Of a stretch of 45,986 nt of DNA, positions 6,441 to 14,612 are shown piece after piece; position 1 is the stretch's first letter; each line of letters begins with the position of its first letter. Below the pieces are notes generated by a model. It saw only the letters and a program-made list of their open reading frames with translations, was not told the origin of the DNA and did not search any database. Source of the DNA: UMGS1071 sp045638545 (lineage in GTDB: Bacteria; Bacillota; Clostridia; Oscillospirales; Acutalibacteraceae); assembly GCA_045638545.1 (NCBI GenBank), contig JAZUBL010000080.1, forward strand, positions 1-45,986, written 5' to 3'. Made by a program: the position numbers and the translations under genes.

Positions 6441-7154
6441 TCAAGATTTATCTTTATGGAAGGATACCTTCCGCTCTGTGCCGTTAAGAATACGGCGGAT
6501 ATTTTCATGGTGCTTCAGAATAACAACACCGCCAAGCACAGCCGCGATGACAGTCATTGCAATCACATAACCAAAGTCCATGCCGGTTGGCACAAGACCA
6601 AGCTTAAAGTCTACAAAGAAAATCATGCCGAATGTGATGGCCGGATAGCACAGTGCACCGATAACAGCACACAGGGACATCATTCTTGTGGTGAAGAAAA
6701 TCAGCGCAAAAATGCCGAAGCAGATGAGAAATACACGCCAGTCCAGCAGCGCAATGGTAGCTGCCAGTGTTACAACACCTTTACCGCCTTTGAATTTAAA
6801 GTACAGTGGGAAAATGTGGCCCAGCATGCAGAAGAAACCGGCAATGTAAATGCCATAGTTTGCAATGTGGGTACCAATCAGGTTATGTTCACAGATCAGT
6901 GTGAACCAAATTCTGGTTGGAACAACAGCTGCAACGCACTTCAGGGCATCGCAGCCAAGGGTGATGATGGCTGCGCCTTTACCAAAGTTGCGGAGCATAT
7001 TGGTGGTGCCGGCATTGCCGCTGCCCATGGTACGGATATCCTTGCCGCCAATAATTTTGGAAAGGATAACGGCCGGGTTAATACTGCCCAGCAGATAGGA
7101 GCCAACAGCAACGATCAATACAGGCCACCAGAAAATCTCGAAGTAATTGATCAT
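6441..7154 (-). CDS. plsY: Acyl-phosphate:glycerol-3-phosphate acyltransferase PlsY
   Basis: 237 aa integral membrane enzyme that transfers an acyl group from acyl-phosphate to glycerol-3-phosphate, the first step of phospholipid synthesis. Motif 1 is seen as MGSGNAGTTNMLR (about 43-55), motif 2 as GHIFPLYFKFKGGKGV (about 117-132), and the C-terminal HHENIRRILNGTE. Several hydrophobic membrane segments. Somewhat longer than the usual 200 residues. The start follows GGAGG at seven bases. It lies 11 bp after der in the same direction, so it is probably co-transcribed with der and the DUF512 gene. Confidence 0.95.
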   Translation of the reverse strand: MINYFEIFWWPVLIVAVGSYLLGSINPAVILSKIIGGKDIRTMGSGNAGTTNMLRNFGKGAAIITLGCDALKCVAAVVPTRIWFTLICEHNLIGTHIANYGIYIAGFFCMLGHIFPLYFKFKGGKGVVTLAATIALLDWRVFLICFGIFALIFFTTRMMSLCAVIGALCYPAITFGMIFFVDFKLGLVPTGMDFGYVIAMTVIAAVLGGVVILKHHENIRRILNGTERKVSFHKDKS

Positions 7155-7165
7155 AAAATCGCCTC

Positions 7166-8503
7166 CTACTTCTCCTTGTCAGAGCGTTCGCGAATCAGGA
7201 ATCGAACCGGTGTACCGTCTAAGCCGAAGGTATCGCGGATTCTGTTTTCCAGATAACGCTGGTAAGAGAAGTGGAATAACTCAGCTTCATTTACAAAGCA
7301 GACAAAGGTCGGCGGCTTTGTGCTTGCCTGAGTCATGTAGTAGATCTTCAGGCGCTTACCCTTGTCGGTCGGCGGCTGCACACGTGCAGTTGCCTGTGCA
7401 AGAATATCGTTGAGAACACCGGTTGTAATACGCATTGCGTTGTTGTTTGCAACCATTTTGATTGCCTCAAACAGCTTATCAATACGCTGGCCAGTTTTTG
7501 CAGAAATAAAGAGGATCGGCGCATAGGACATAAACGCAAAGTCTACTTCCAGCTTTTTGCGGTATTCCTGCATGGTCTTGTCATCTTTTTCGATGGCATC
7601 CCACTTGTTTACAACAATCACACAGCCCTTACCTGCCTCATGTGCCAGACCTGCAACCTTGGAGTCCTGCTCAGTAAAGCCCTCTGTTGCGTCGATCATG
7701 ATCACGCAAACATCGCAGCGCTCGATTGCCATCTGAGAACGAAGCACACTGTACTTTTCAATGTTGTCGTCCATTTTGTTAACCTTTTTCTGACGACGGA
7801 GACCTGCGGTGTCGATCAGTGTAAACTTGCCGTGCTTATTTTCCACAACAGTATCGATCGCATCGCGGGTAGTACCGGCAATATCAGAAACAATGCAGCG
7901 ATTTTCACCGGAAATGTGGTTTACCAGAGAGGACTTGCCTACGTTTGGCTTACCGATTACCGCTACTTTGATCATCTCGGACTCTTCGTCTTCTTCCAGT
8001 TCTTCCGGCAGCAGTTCCAGTACCTGATCCAGCAGGTCACCGGTACCATGACCGTGAACGGAAGAAACAGCGATTGGATCACCGAGACCCAGGTTATAGA
8101 ACTCATAGAAGTCAGCAGGAATATCGCCAACGTTATCGCACTTATTAACAGCCAGAATGACAGGACGGCCGCTCTTCTTCAGCATTGCCGCTACTTCCTG
8201 GTCTGTTGCAACCATGCCGGTACGGATATCGGTTACCATGATGATCACGTCTGCTGCGTCAATAGCAAGCTGTGCCTGCACACGCATCTGAGACAGAATG
8301 ATATCCTTGGAATCCGGTTCAATACCGCCGGTATCTACCAGAGAGAAATGCTTGTTCTGCCATTCTACTTCGCCGTAAATACGGTCTCTTGTTACGCCCG
8401 GCACGTCATCTACAATAGAAAGACGCTGGCCGATCAGCTTATTAAACAGGGTAGACTTACCTACGTTTGGTCTGCCCACAACAGCTACGATTGGTTTCGC
8501 CAT
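7166..8503 (-). CDS. der: Ribosome-associated GTPase Der (EngA)
   Basis: 445 aa tandem GTPase required for 50S subunit assembly. Two G domains: the first P-loop GRPNVGKS near 9-16 with DTGG and NKCD, the second GKPNVGKS near 184-191 with DTAG and NKWD. A C-terminal KH-like domain follows (TTGVLNDILAQATARVQPP, then RLKIYYMTQ). The start at 8503 is set by GGGAGG eight bases upstream; the longer frame to 8539 overlaps the preceding gene. It lies five bases after the DUF512 gene and 11 before plsY. Confidence 0.96.
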   Translation of the reverse strand: MAKPIVAVVGRPNVGKSTLFNKLIGQRLSIVDDVPGVTRDRIYGEVEWQNKHFSLVDTGGIEPDSKDIILSQMRVQAQLAIDAADVIIMVTDIRTGMVATDQEVAAMLKKSGRPVILAVNKCDNVGDIPADFYEFYNLGLGDPIAVSSVHGHGTGDLLDQVLELLPEELEEDEESEMIKVAVIGKPNVGKSSLVNHISGENRCIVSDIAGTTRDAIDTVVENKHGKFTLIDTAGLRRQKKVNKMDDNIEKYSVLRSQMAIERCDVCVIMIDATEGFTEQDSKVAGLAHEAGKGCVIVVNKWDAIEKDDKTMQEYRKKLEVDFAFMSYAPILFISAKTGQRIDKLFEAIKMVANNNAMRITTGVLNDILAQATARVQPPTDKGKRLKIYYMTQASTKPPTFVCFVNEAELFHFSYQRYLENRIRDTFGLDGTPVRFLIRERSDKEK

Positions 8504-8508
8504 TTCAT

Positions 8509-9825
8509 TCACCTCCCGAGAACAGCATCCAGCAGACACTGTCCTTCATTCGCTACAGTTATTACAGGAACACCAAGCTGGCGCTCCACTTCTTCCACGG
8601 ACACATCGTCCAGAAATACGTCTTTTTCATGCCGCAGCATTACTTCCGGGATCAGCAGAGCATCGCCCAGGTCTTTTCCCTTCAGCTGACGGATCATGTC
8701 CTGACCGGTTACAAGGCCAGCCACTGTGATGGTTTCGCCAAAGAAATCGTTGACGATACCGATCACTTCACACTTTAAATTATGACATTTTCCCTCTGCT
8801 TCGTCAAGTAATTTGCGCATAAAATCTTTGGCTGCAAGGCCTGTGGCAACAGTCACGCGGCGCGGTTCAATATCGAACCAGCCTGCCTCTTCGCCATCTT
8901 CCAGTGCAAAACCAAATTCCTCTTCCAGGCAGGCCATGCTGCCTACGCCGCTTTCAATCTGAGAAAATGCACCATAATAAGATGGATCTGGAATCGGTCG
9001 CTCCGCTTTGAGATAAAACTCATCAGCAGCATACATAATACGGTCACCGTATTCCTGTTCCAGTCGGTCACCAAATTCATCGACCAGATCAATCACAGCA
9101 GCCGCGCCCTCTTTTGTATAAGGCGGAATCTGCTCCAGACCATCACGGTATTTTGTCAGGCCGATCGGCACCAGCGCCACACTTTCCAGAGATGGCATCA
9201 GCTTTTCCAAATCAGTCAGACTGCGGCGAAGCTCTTCACCGTCGTTAATACCGGGACAGAGCACCAGCTGACAGTTAATACGAATGCCTGCCTCTGCCAG
9301 TCTCGGCAGATACTGCAGCACCTCGCCGGCAAAGCGGTTTTTCATCATTTTTACGCGCAGTTCCGGGTTGGTTGTGTGCACCGACACATTGATCGGACTG
9401 ATACGCATATCGATGATTCGCTGAATATCCTGTTCCTTCACGTTTGTGAGGGTAATGTAATTGCCGAACAGGAAAGAAAGACGGGAATCGTCATCTTTAA
9501 AATACAGGGTGTCGCGCATGCCAGGCGGCATCTGATCAATAAAACAGAAGATGCATTTGTTGCGGCAGGACATTTTTTCATCCATTAAATAGGATGCAAA
9601 CTCCAGACCGATGGCATCATACTGTCGTTTGCGCAGCTCTACGGTGCGCTCGGTTCCATTATCGCTGCGCAGAACAAGCTGCAGCAATCGTTCTGTTTCA
9701 TAAAATCGATAGTCCAGCACGTCGTTAATTTCTTTTCCGTTCATGGAAACCAGTGTTTCGCCGGCAAGGATTCCGGCTTTGTCTGCGTAGCTGCCTGGCT
9801 CGATGGAAGTGATCCGTACCGCCAT
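8509..9825 (-). CDS. DUF512/PDZ radical-SAM-like FeS protein
   Basis: 438 aa. An N-terminal PDZ-like segment (about 1-60, PGSYADKAGILAGETLVSMNG) is followed by an FeS cluster motif CRNKCIFC (Cys 87, 91, 94) like radical SAM enzymes, and a DUF512 region. This family often sits next to der in Clostridia and related groups. Its reaction is not established; a redox or modification role linked to translation is only inference. ATG at 9825 is preferred over the upstream TTG at 9831 because AGGGGG lies eight bases before it. Confidence 0.88.
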   Translation of the reverse strand: MAVRITSIEPGSYADKAGILAGETLVSMNGKEINDVLDYRFYETERLLQLVLRSDNGTERTVELRKRQYDAIGLEFASYLMDEKMSCRNKCIFCFIDQMPPGMRDTLYFKDDDSRLSFLFGNYITLTNVKEQDIQRIIDMRISPINVSVHTTNPELRVKMMKNRFAGEVLQYLPRLAEAGIRINCQLVLCPGINDGEELRRSLTDLEKLMPSLESVALVPIGLTKYRDGLEQIPPYTKEGAAAVIDLVDEFGDRLEQEYGDRIMYAADEFYLKAERPIPDPSYYGAFSQIESGVGSMACLEEEFGFALEDGEEAGWFDIEPRRVTVATGLAAKDFMRKLLDEAEGKCHNLKCEVIGIVNDFFGETITVAGLVTGQDMIRQLKGKDLGDALLIPEVMLRHEKDVFLDDVSVEEVERQLGVPVITVANEGQCLLDAVLGR

Positions 9826-9859
9826 TGGCAACGCCCCCTTTCTGACAAAAATATAAAAA

Positions 9860-9890
9860 AATAAGAGAAGGATCTCTCCTTCTCTATGCT
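9860..9890 (-). terminator. Terminator of the YceD-rpmF unit
   Basis: AGAGAAGGA (9864-9872) pairs with TCCTTCTCT (9877-9885), then a T-rich stretch on the minus strand. Confidence 0.85.
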
Positions 9891-9912
9891 TTGCAGAGTT
9901 TGTTGCAGGGAC

Positions 9913-10095
9913 TTAAGCGTCCTTCTTTACAACTTCTCTACCATTGTAAAAGCCACAATTACCGCATACTCTGTGAGGTGTTTTATACTCACCGCACTTT
10001 GGACAGTGCACAAGAGTAGGAGCAGTCAGCTTCCATACGCTGGAACGTCTTTTGTTCTGTCTAGCACTAGACACTTTACTCTTTGGTACAGCCAT
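9913..10095 (-). CDS. rpmF: 50S ribosomal protein bL32
   Basis: 60 aa. Starts MAVPKSKVSSARQNKRRSSV, as typical for L32, with a zinc ribbon CPKC (about 34-37) and CGNC (about 47-50). Ribosome binding site AAGGAGGTG. Downstream of the yceD-family gene in the usual yceD-rpmF order, with 31 bp between them, and followed by a terminator. Confidence 0.97.
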   Translation of the reverse strand: MAVPKSKVSSARQNKRRSSVWKLTAPTLVHCPKCGEYKTPHRVCGNCGFYNGREVVKKDA

Positions 10096-10126
10096 GCTTT
10101 CGCACCTCCTTACAATACTATCCTAA

Positions 10127-10621
10127 TTAATCTATCAGTTGTTTTAGGATCTCCAATCTGGAGTCTATCTGACGCGTATCGCACTCACAGCTTCCGCTGT
10201 TCAAATTTATGCCGCACTTTGGGCACAGGCCCTTACAGTCGGGCGAGCACAAATTCTTTGTGGGAAGCTCCAGCAAGATATCCGCTCTCACCAGTTCCGC
10301 AAGATCCAGCTCATAGTTCTCAACCAGAATATAATCTTCATTATCTTCGTTGTTGAGTTCCAGAACCAGTGCGTGGTTAAAACGGTATTCCATGTTACTT
10401 TCTACCGCCTCTGCACAACGGTCACACGGTGTGCAGTAGTCGAATACAGCACGCATAGAAAGAGTAACTCCTTCTGTGTTGCTGTCAGCCTGTCCGGTAA
10501 CCTGTACCGCAGACTGGAATGGCTTAACGCCATCAATCTCCGTTTCGCTTAAATCCAGAGTGAATTCAAACGGCGCGCAGATAGATTCTCCTGTAAAAAG
10601 CTTTTTCAATGCAAGAAGCAT
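10127..10621 (-). CDS. YceD/DUF177 family protein
   Basis: 164 aa. Members of this family accompany rpmF and affect 23S rRNA or large-subunit accumulation. Visible features: CTPCDRC near the middle, a conserved acidic stretch ending in DLAELVRADILLELP, and a C-terminal zinc-ribbon-like CSPDCKGLCPKCG ... CECD. The start has a GAGGTGG site four bases upstream. A near-consensus promoter (10649-10677) drives it together with rpmF. Confidence 0.92.
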   Translation of the reverse strand: MLLALKKLFTGESICAPFEFTLDLSETEIDGVKPFQSAVQVTGQADSNTEGVTLSMRAVFDYCTPCDRCAEAVESNMEYRFNHALVLELNNEDNEDYILVENYELDLAELVRADILLELPTKNLCSPDCKGLCPKCGINLNSGSCECDTRQIDSRLEILKQLID

Positions 10622-10648
10622 ACTTCCACCTCAACGCTTCACTAAAAT

Positions 10649-10677
10649 ATTATATCGGTTCACAACACTTTTGTCAA
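10649..10677 (-). promoter_or_regulatory. Promoter of yceD-rpmF
   Basis: Minus strand: TTGACA (10672-10677), 17 bp, TATAAT (10649-10654), a perfect match to the sigma-A consensus. Confidence 0.93.
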
Positions 10678-10713
10678 CTACAATTTCTCATAATTGCAAA
10701 ATTTGTTATTTGC

Positions 10714-10760
10714 ACAAAAAGCTGCCGCCGAAGTACGAAATCTTCGGTGGCAGCTATACT
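10714..10760 (-). terminator. Terminator of the P-loop protein gene
   Basis: 14-bp arms AGCTGCCGCCGAAG (10720-10733) and CTTCGGTGGCAGCT (10742-10755, one G-T pair), with a T-run on the minus side. Confidence 0.9.
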
Positions 10761-10794
10761 TCTGTGCAGTACGGAATTGCTGATTTATGTAAAA

Positions 10795-11211
10795 TTATGC
10801 AATTACGTTAACAAGTTCCTTCAGATCTGCTGGAAGGTCTGCTTCGTTCATGGAAACGGAGAGTGTTACCTTTGTTTCTGCCTTCTTTGCCAGAACGTCG
10901 ATCTTCTGAACAAAAGCAGCCAGGTCAGCATCTTCGCCGAGAACCTTCATGATGGAATCAACGTAGATTTCCTGTACGTCGTAGTTGCCTGCGCAGATGC
11001 CTGCCAGGAAGCCGTACATAGCGTCAGCGCCGTGTACATCGTAGTCTGCCAGAGCGATCAGTCTTGCTTCGTGAGTGATCTCAGTCATCAGCTTTGCCTG
11101 TGGCTCGATTACTACAACATTACCGCTTACTGTCTTTGCAGCAGCGTTAGCAGCGTCAACCAACTTCTTTGTTTTACCGGAACCTTTGTTACCAATGATC
11201 AGAGTTACCAT
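10795..11211 (-). CDS. Small P-loop ATP-binding protein, function unknown
   Basis: 138 aa. It opens MVTLIIGNKGSGKTKKLVDAAN, a Walker A motif at 7-14. Further on are VVVIEPQAK and a possible Walker-B-like strand (ARLIALADYDVHG, about 49-61). The C-terminal half (VTLSVSMNEADLP) resembles the end of a Rossmann-type NTPase. Database entries of this type are often labelled as twitching-motility or ATP-binding proteins, but it is too short to be PilT. Monocistronic, with ribosome binding site GGAGGAG and its own strong terminator. A weak promoter (TTGATT-N18-TATGAT) may lie at about 11260-11300. Confidence 0.75.
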   Translation of the reverse strand: MVTLIIGNKGSGKTKKLVDAANAAAKTVSGNVVVIEPQAKLMTEITHEARLIALADYDVHGADAMYGFLAGICAGNYDVQEIYVDSIMKVLGEDADLAAFVQKIDVLAKKAETKVTLSVSMNEADLPADLKELVNVIA

Positions 11212-11342
11212 AGATAAACTCCTCCTAAACTTTATTTTAGTTTTTAATATACCACAATCGTGTAGATACTATCATATCACAAAATACGATTTGCAATCAA
11301 TACATTTTGTAAATTATTTTTATTTTATTTAAAATTCGGTCA

Positions 11343-12683
11343 TTATTTCTGGAGTCTTGCTTCCAGCTTTTCCTTTTCAGCTTCGTAGCCTGGCTTGCCA
11401 AGGAGCGCAAACATGTTCTTCTTGTAGCTTTCAACGCCTGGCTGGTCAAATGGATTTACGCCCAGCAGGTAGCCGGAAATGCCGCATGCCTTCTCAAAGA
11501 AGTAGAACAGCTTGCCCAGAGATTTCTCGGAGAAATCTTCTACCTTGATTACTACGTTTGGAACGCCGCCGTCGTTGTGAGCCAGAACTGTGCCTTCAAA
11601 TGCCTTCTGGTTTACATATGCCATGGACTTGCCTTCCAGGAAGTTGAGGCCGTCTACGTTGTCAGGATCGTTGCCGATGTAGATCTCCTGCTTTGCCTTT
11701 TCAAAAAGAACAACTGTCTCGAACAGGTTGCGGCGGCCGTCCTGTACATACTGACCCATGGAGTGGAGGTCTGTGGAGAAGATTACGGATGCAGGGAAAA
11801 TGCCCTTGCCGTTTTTGCCTTCGCTCTCGCCGTACAGCTGCTTCCACCACTCGCACATCATGGTGTAGCATGGCTCATAGCTTACCAGCAGTTCAATATC
11901 CTTGCCCTTGCGGTTGAGGATGTTGCGAACAGCTGCATACTTGTAGCACTCGTTTGCCATCAGGTCATCGTTGTTGTACTCTGCCTGTGCTTCCTGTGCA
12001 CCTGCCATGAGAGCGTCGATGTCTGCGCCGCAAACTGCGATTGGAAGGAGACCAACTGCTGTGAGAACAGAGAAACGGCCGCCAATATCATCCGGAACTA
12101 CAAATGTCTCGTAGCCTTCTTCTGTTGCCAGCTTCTTCAGTGTGCCGCGAGCCTTATCTGTTGTGCAGTAGATGCGCTTTCTTGCTTCTTCCTTGCCGTA
12201 CTTCTTCTCAATGAGATCCTTCAGAACGCGGAAAGCGATTGCAGGCTCTGTTGTTGTGCCGGACTTGGAAATCATGTTCAGAGAAATATCCTTGCCTTCG
12301 CAGATGGAGATCAGTTCGCTCAGCGCAGCGGAGCTGATGTTGTTGCCTGCAAAGTAGATGTCCGGTGTATCCTTCTTCAGTGCGTTGTAGTTGTTAGACT
12401 TCAGGAATTCGATGGCTGCTCTTGCGCCCAGGTAGGAGCCGCCGATACCGATTACGATGAGAACGTCAGAGTCAGACTTGATCTTCTCTGCTGCTGCCTT
12501 AATGCGAGCAAACTCTTCCTTATCATAATCTGTCGGCAGGTTTACCCAGCCGATAAAGTCATTGCCAAGGCCTGTGCCGTTGTGCAGTGCTGCGTGTGCA
12601 TCTTTTACCTGATTTGCAATACCGCAAAATTCGTGGTCAGCTACAAAACCTTCCAGATGCTGCAGATCAACTTTAATAGACAT
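11343..12683 (-). CDS. pgi: Glucose-6-phosphate isomerase
   Basis: 446 aa cytosolic enzyme interconverting glucose-6-phosphate and fructose-6-phosphate. Signature regions include VIGIGGSYLGARAAIEF (sugar phosphate binding), SKSGTTTEPAIAFR, GGRFSVLTAVGLLP and the ESEGKNGKG / DLHSMGQYVQDG region. The length matches the bacterial short class. The start at 12683 follows GGGGG eight bases upstream. Own promoter at 12741-12769; no clear terminator downstream in the AT-rich 11212-11342 gap. Confidence 0.96.
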   Translation of the reverse strand: MSIKVDLQHLEGFVADHEFCGIANQVKDAHAALHNGTGLGNDFIGWVNLPTDYDKEEFARIKAAAEKIKSDSDVLIVIGIGGSYLGARAAIEFLKSNNYNALKKDTPDIYFAGNNISSAALSELISICEGKDISLNMISKSGTTTEPAIAFRVLKDLIEKKYGKEEARKRIYCTTDKARGTLKKLATEEGYETFVVPDDIGGRFSVLTAVGLLPIAVCGADIDALMAGAQEAQAEYNNDDLMANECYKYAAVRNILNRKGKDIELLVSYEPCYTMMCEWWKQLYGESEGKNGKGIFPASVIFSTDLHSMGQYVQDGRRNLFETVVLFEKAKQEIYIGNDPDNVDGLNFLEGKSMAYVNQKAFEGTVLAHNDGGVPNVVIKVEDFSEKSLGKLFYFFEKACGISGYLLGVNPFDQPGVESYKKNMFALLGKPGYEAEKEKLEARLQK

Positions 12684-12740
12684 ATCGTTTTCCCCCTGTA
12701 TTTTCATAGATTCTTATGGTTTTATCATTATTTACTATTT

Positions 12741-12769
12741 ATTTTACTATAAACTGCTCAATAGTGCAA
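12741..12769 (-). promoter_or_regulatory. Promoter of pgi
   Basis: Minus strand: TTGCAC (12764-12769), 17 bp, TAAAAT (12741-12746). Confidence 0.7.
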
Positions 12770-12811
12770 GCGATATTCCGTTATTTTATGCCGTTTCTCA
12801 CAAAAACTACA

Positions 12812-13972
12812 TTAAAGTGCTAACAAAGCATGGAATAAAATCCCGAAACAGGCCCCAAAATCAAGCCGCTGCACCTGTTCTGCCGCTTTAATTTCCACGG
12901 TGGTCAGCTCTTTTCCATCTTTGGTGCAGTATCGGATGCTGCCCAGCAGCTGTCCCTGCTCCACAGGTGCTTCCACCGTTTCCTCTACTGTAATCTCGGT
13001 TGTCAGTTCCGAAGCTGTTCCTTTCTCTACCAGAATGCTCTCCGGCAAAGCAGCTTCCACGTTTACAACAGGTGCCAGACCTTTTGCAACAGCAACCTGC
13101 GGCAATTCCGGCAGCTCCGGCGTTATCACCGCCCAGTTGGCATAGCCGTGGTCCAGCAGCGCAGCAGCATCGGAGAACCGGTGCTGGGTGGTGTCACAGC
13201 CCAGAACAACCGCAACCAGCTTCAGGCCATTCCGCTCTGCCGTAGCAGTAATGCAGCTGCCGGCCTGGCTAGTGGTGCCTGTTTTCAGTCCGGTAATGCC
13301 CTTATAGCTTTTTACCAGTTTATTGGTATTAACCAGTTGGGTTTTCCCGTTCCGCACATCATCGATCCATGTCAGCGTATATTCAAAAATCTCCTGGTGC
13401 TTGATCAGCTCCGCCGACATCAGCGCAACGTCACGCGCCGTAGTCAGGTGCCCCTCTTCGTCCAGTCCGTTGCAGTTTTTAAATGTGGTGTTGGTCATGC
13501 CCAGCACTTTTGCTCTGGCATTCATCTGCGCTACAAATTCCGCCTCGCTGCCGGCAACCTGCTCTGCCAGCACCACGGCCGCATCGTTGGCGCTCATAAT
13601 CACCGTAGCTTTGATCAGATCTTTCACACTCATCTCTTCGCCGGCTTTCAGCCAGATATCTGACCCGCCCATAGAAGCCGCGTGCTCGCTGGCTACAGCA
13701 ACGTCCTCCATTTTAATTTTGCCTGCGTCCAATGCTTCCATTACCAGCAGCAGTGTCATTACTTTGGTAATAGAGGCGCAGGATCGCAGCTCATCGGCAT
13801 TTTTTTCATATAATACCTGTCCGCTGACCGGTTCCATTAAAATTGCCGACGGCGCATTCAGCTCCTCGTCTGTTAAGGCGGAAGCCGGCGCAGCCAGCCC
13901 TGCCGTACAAATCACCATCACAAAAAAGAAACAGAGCATTCTCCCCGCTATCGTTCGTCTTCGCTGCTTCAT
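12812..13972 (-). CDS. D-alanyl-D-alanine carboxypeptidase (DacF-like, PBP5 family)
   Basis: About 386 aa. Trims the terminal D-Ala of peptidoglycan stem peptides outside the cell. A signal peptide (MKQRRRTIAG, then a hydrophobic stretch to about 32) is followed by the peptidase S11 motifs SITK (67-70, nucleophile Ser67), SAN (127-129) and KTG (230-232), then a PBP5-type C-terminal beta domain. The C-terminus ends soon after a hydrophobic GILFHALLAL, possibly a membrane tail. The start at 13972 is fixed by GGAGGGG. It could be DacF (sporulation) or DacA (vegetative); the sequence alone does not decide. Confidence 0.92.
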   Translation of the reverse strand: MKQRRRTIAGRMLCFFFVMVICTAGLAAPASALTDEELNAPSAILMEPVSGQVLYEKNADELRSCASITKVMTLLLVMEALDAGKIKMEDVAVASEHAASMGGSDIWLKAGEEMSVKDLIKATVIMSANDAAVVLAEQVAGSEAEFVAQMNARAKVLGMTNTTFKNCNGLDEEGHLTTARDVALMSAELIKHQEIFEYTLTWIDDVRNGKTQLVNTNKLVKSYKGITGLKTGTTSQAGSCITATAERNGLKLVAVVLGCDTTQHRFSDAAALLDHGYANWAVITPELPELPQVAVAKGLAPVVNVEAALPESILVEKGTASELTTEITVEETVEAPVEQGQLLGSIRYCTKDGKELTTVEIKAAEQVQRLDFGACFGILFHALLAL

Positions 13973-14032
13973 TGTGCACCCCTCCGTTTTTTCCTTGCTC
14001 ATTTCTATGCGGCAGAGGGACAAAGAATGCAA

Positions 14033-14062
14033 AAAGAGCCTGTGCTTCTGCACAGACTCTTC
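14033..14062 (-). terminator. Terminator of the ribbon-helix-helix gene
   Basis: AGAG(C)CTGTGC (14035-14045) pairs with GCACAG(A)CTCT (14050-14060), followed by a T-run on the minus strand. It starts right after the stop codon of the gene above it. Confidence 0.8.
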
Positions 14063-14225
14063 AGGAATTCTCATCTTTATTCTGATTTTTCAAATACTCT
14101 TTTAAAACTAAATTGACATATTGAGAAAAAGAACGATCCTCATTTTCTGCCAACAATTTAATGCGCTCAATAATATCTTCGTCCAATGTGATGCTGACTT
14201 TTTGTTTTAATGGTTTCAACTTCAT
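14061..14225 (-). CDS. Ribbon-helix-helix (CopG/Arc-like) DNA-binding protein
   Basis: 54 aa. The protein begins MKLKPLKQKVSITLDEDI and continues IERIKLLAENEDRSFSQYVN, then LVLKEYLKN. This is a classic ribbon-helix-helix layout: a beta strand (KVSITLDED), helix 1 with RIKLLA, a turn with RSFSQ, and helix 2. A dimer would bind DNA through the strand. GAGG lies only two bases before the ATG at 14225; a TTG two codons later (14219) has ideal spacing and may be the true start. Divergent from the 85-aa gene at 14313, with palindromic sites between them, so it probably represses that gene and/or itself (inference). Confidence 0.85.
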   Translation of the reverse strand: MKLKPLKQKVSITLDEDIIERIKLLAENEDRSFSQYVNLVLKEYLKNQNKDENS

Positions 14226-14239
14226 CACCTCAAACAAAT

Positions 14240-14297
14240 CATACTACGTTTGCGTACTTAGTGTTGATATTTCGCCTAAAGTAGTATATTATGCTAC
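14240..14297. promoter_or_regulatory. Divergent promoter region with palindromic operator
   Basis: Plus-strand promoter TTGATA (14264-14269), 17 bp, TATTAT (14287-14292) for the 85-aa gene. The near-palindrome GTAGTATATTATGCTAC (14281-14297) covers the -10; its half-site GTAGYAT occurs once more, inverted, as CATACTAC at 14240-14247. A smaller inverted repeat TACGTTTGCGTA lies between. The arrangement fits repression by the adjacent ribbon-helix-helix protein. Confidence 0.6.
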
Positions 14298-14312
14298 CAA
14301 AGAGGTGTTTCT

Positions 14313-14570
14313 ATGCAATTGTTTCAAGAACTCATGAAAGCCGCGCCATTTCTTTCCGCACAATTTACCGAAAAAGAAATAATTCGGTTTTCGATCTGTG
14401 ACTATCGAAAACTGGATCCATATTATAAAAAGTATACGCCCTGGATTTGTAAAAATTTACTGGGAAACAATACGGAATTATACCGGTTATTTCTCCTTGG
14501 CGGCATTCACGACCGGAATGATATGGCGATTATTTTATTGCAGACACTGCACTTAGTATTAAGAACATAA
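14313..14570 (+). CDS. Unknown 85-aa protein divergent from the RHH gene
   Basis: 85 aa that I do not recognise. It starts MQLFQELMKAAPFLSAQF, is rich in aromatics and Lys in the middle (RKLDPYYKKYTPWICKN), and ends with a leucine-rich helix (MAIILLQTLHLVLRT). No signal peptide or membrane segment. It reads as a small, mostly helical cytosolic protein. Ribosome binding site GAGGTG at about eight bases, a good promoter upstream and a strong terminator downstream support a real gene. AT-rich compared with its neighbours, which hints at transfer. Possibly one half of a toxin-antitoxin-like or regulatory pair (inference). Confidence 0.72.
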   Translation: MQLFQELMKAAPFLSAQFTEKEIIRFSICDYRKLDPYYKKYTPWICKNLLGNNTELYRLFLLGGIHDRNDMAIILLQTLHLVLRT

Positions 14571-14600
14571 AAAAAGCTCGTCCTAAGACGAGCTTTTTTC
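14571..14600. terminator. Bidirectional terminator between the 85-aa gene and ftsH
   Basis: AAGCTCGTC (14574-14582) pairs with GACGAGCTT (14587-14595), flanked by an A-run and a T-run. Confidence 0.88.
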
Positions 14601-14612
14601 TTTCCGTAAATA

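Noticed and set aside
7640..8689. Long plus-strand frames opposite der and similar ones opposite pcrA, pgi, ftsH, rluD and gerB
   Set aside because: Each lies over a well-supported gene on the other strand and encodes low-complexity or Cys/His-rich sequence without recognisable domains.
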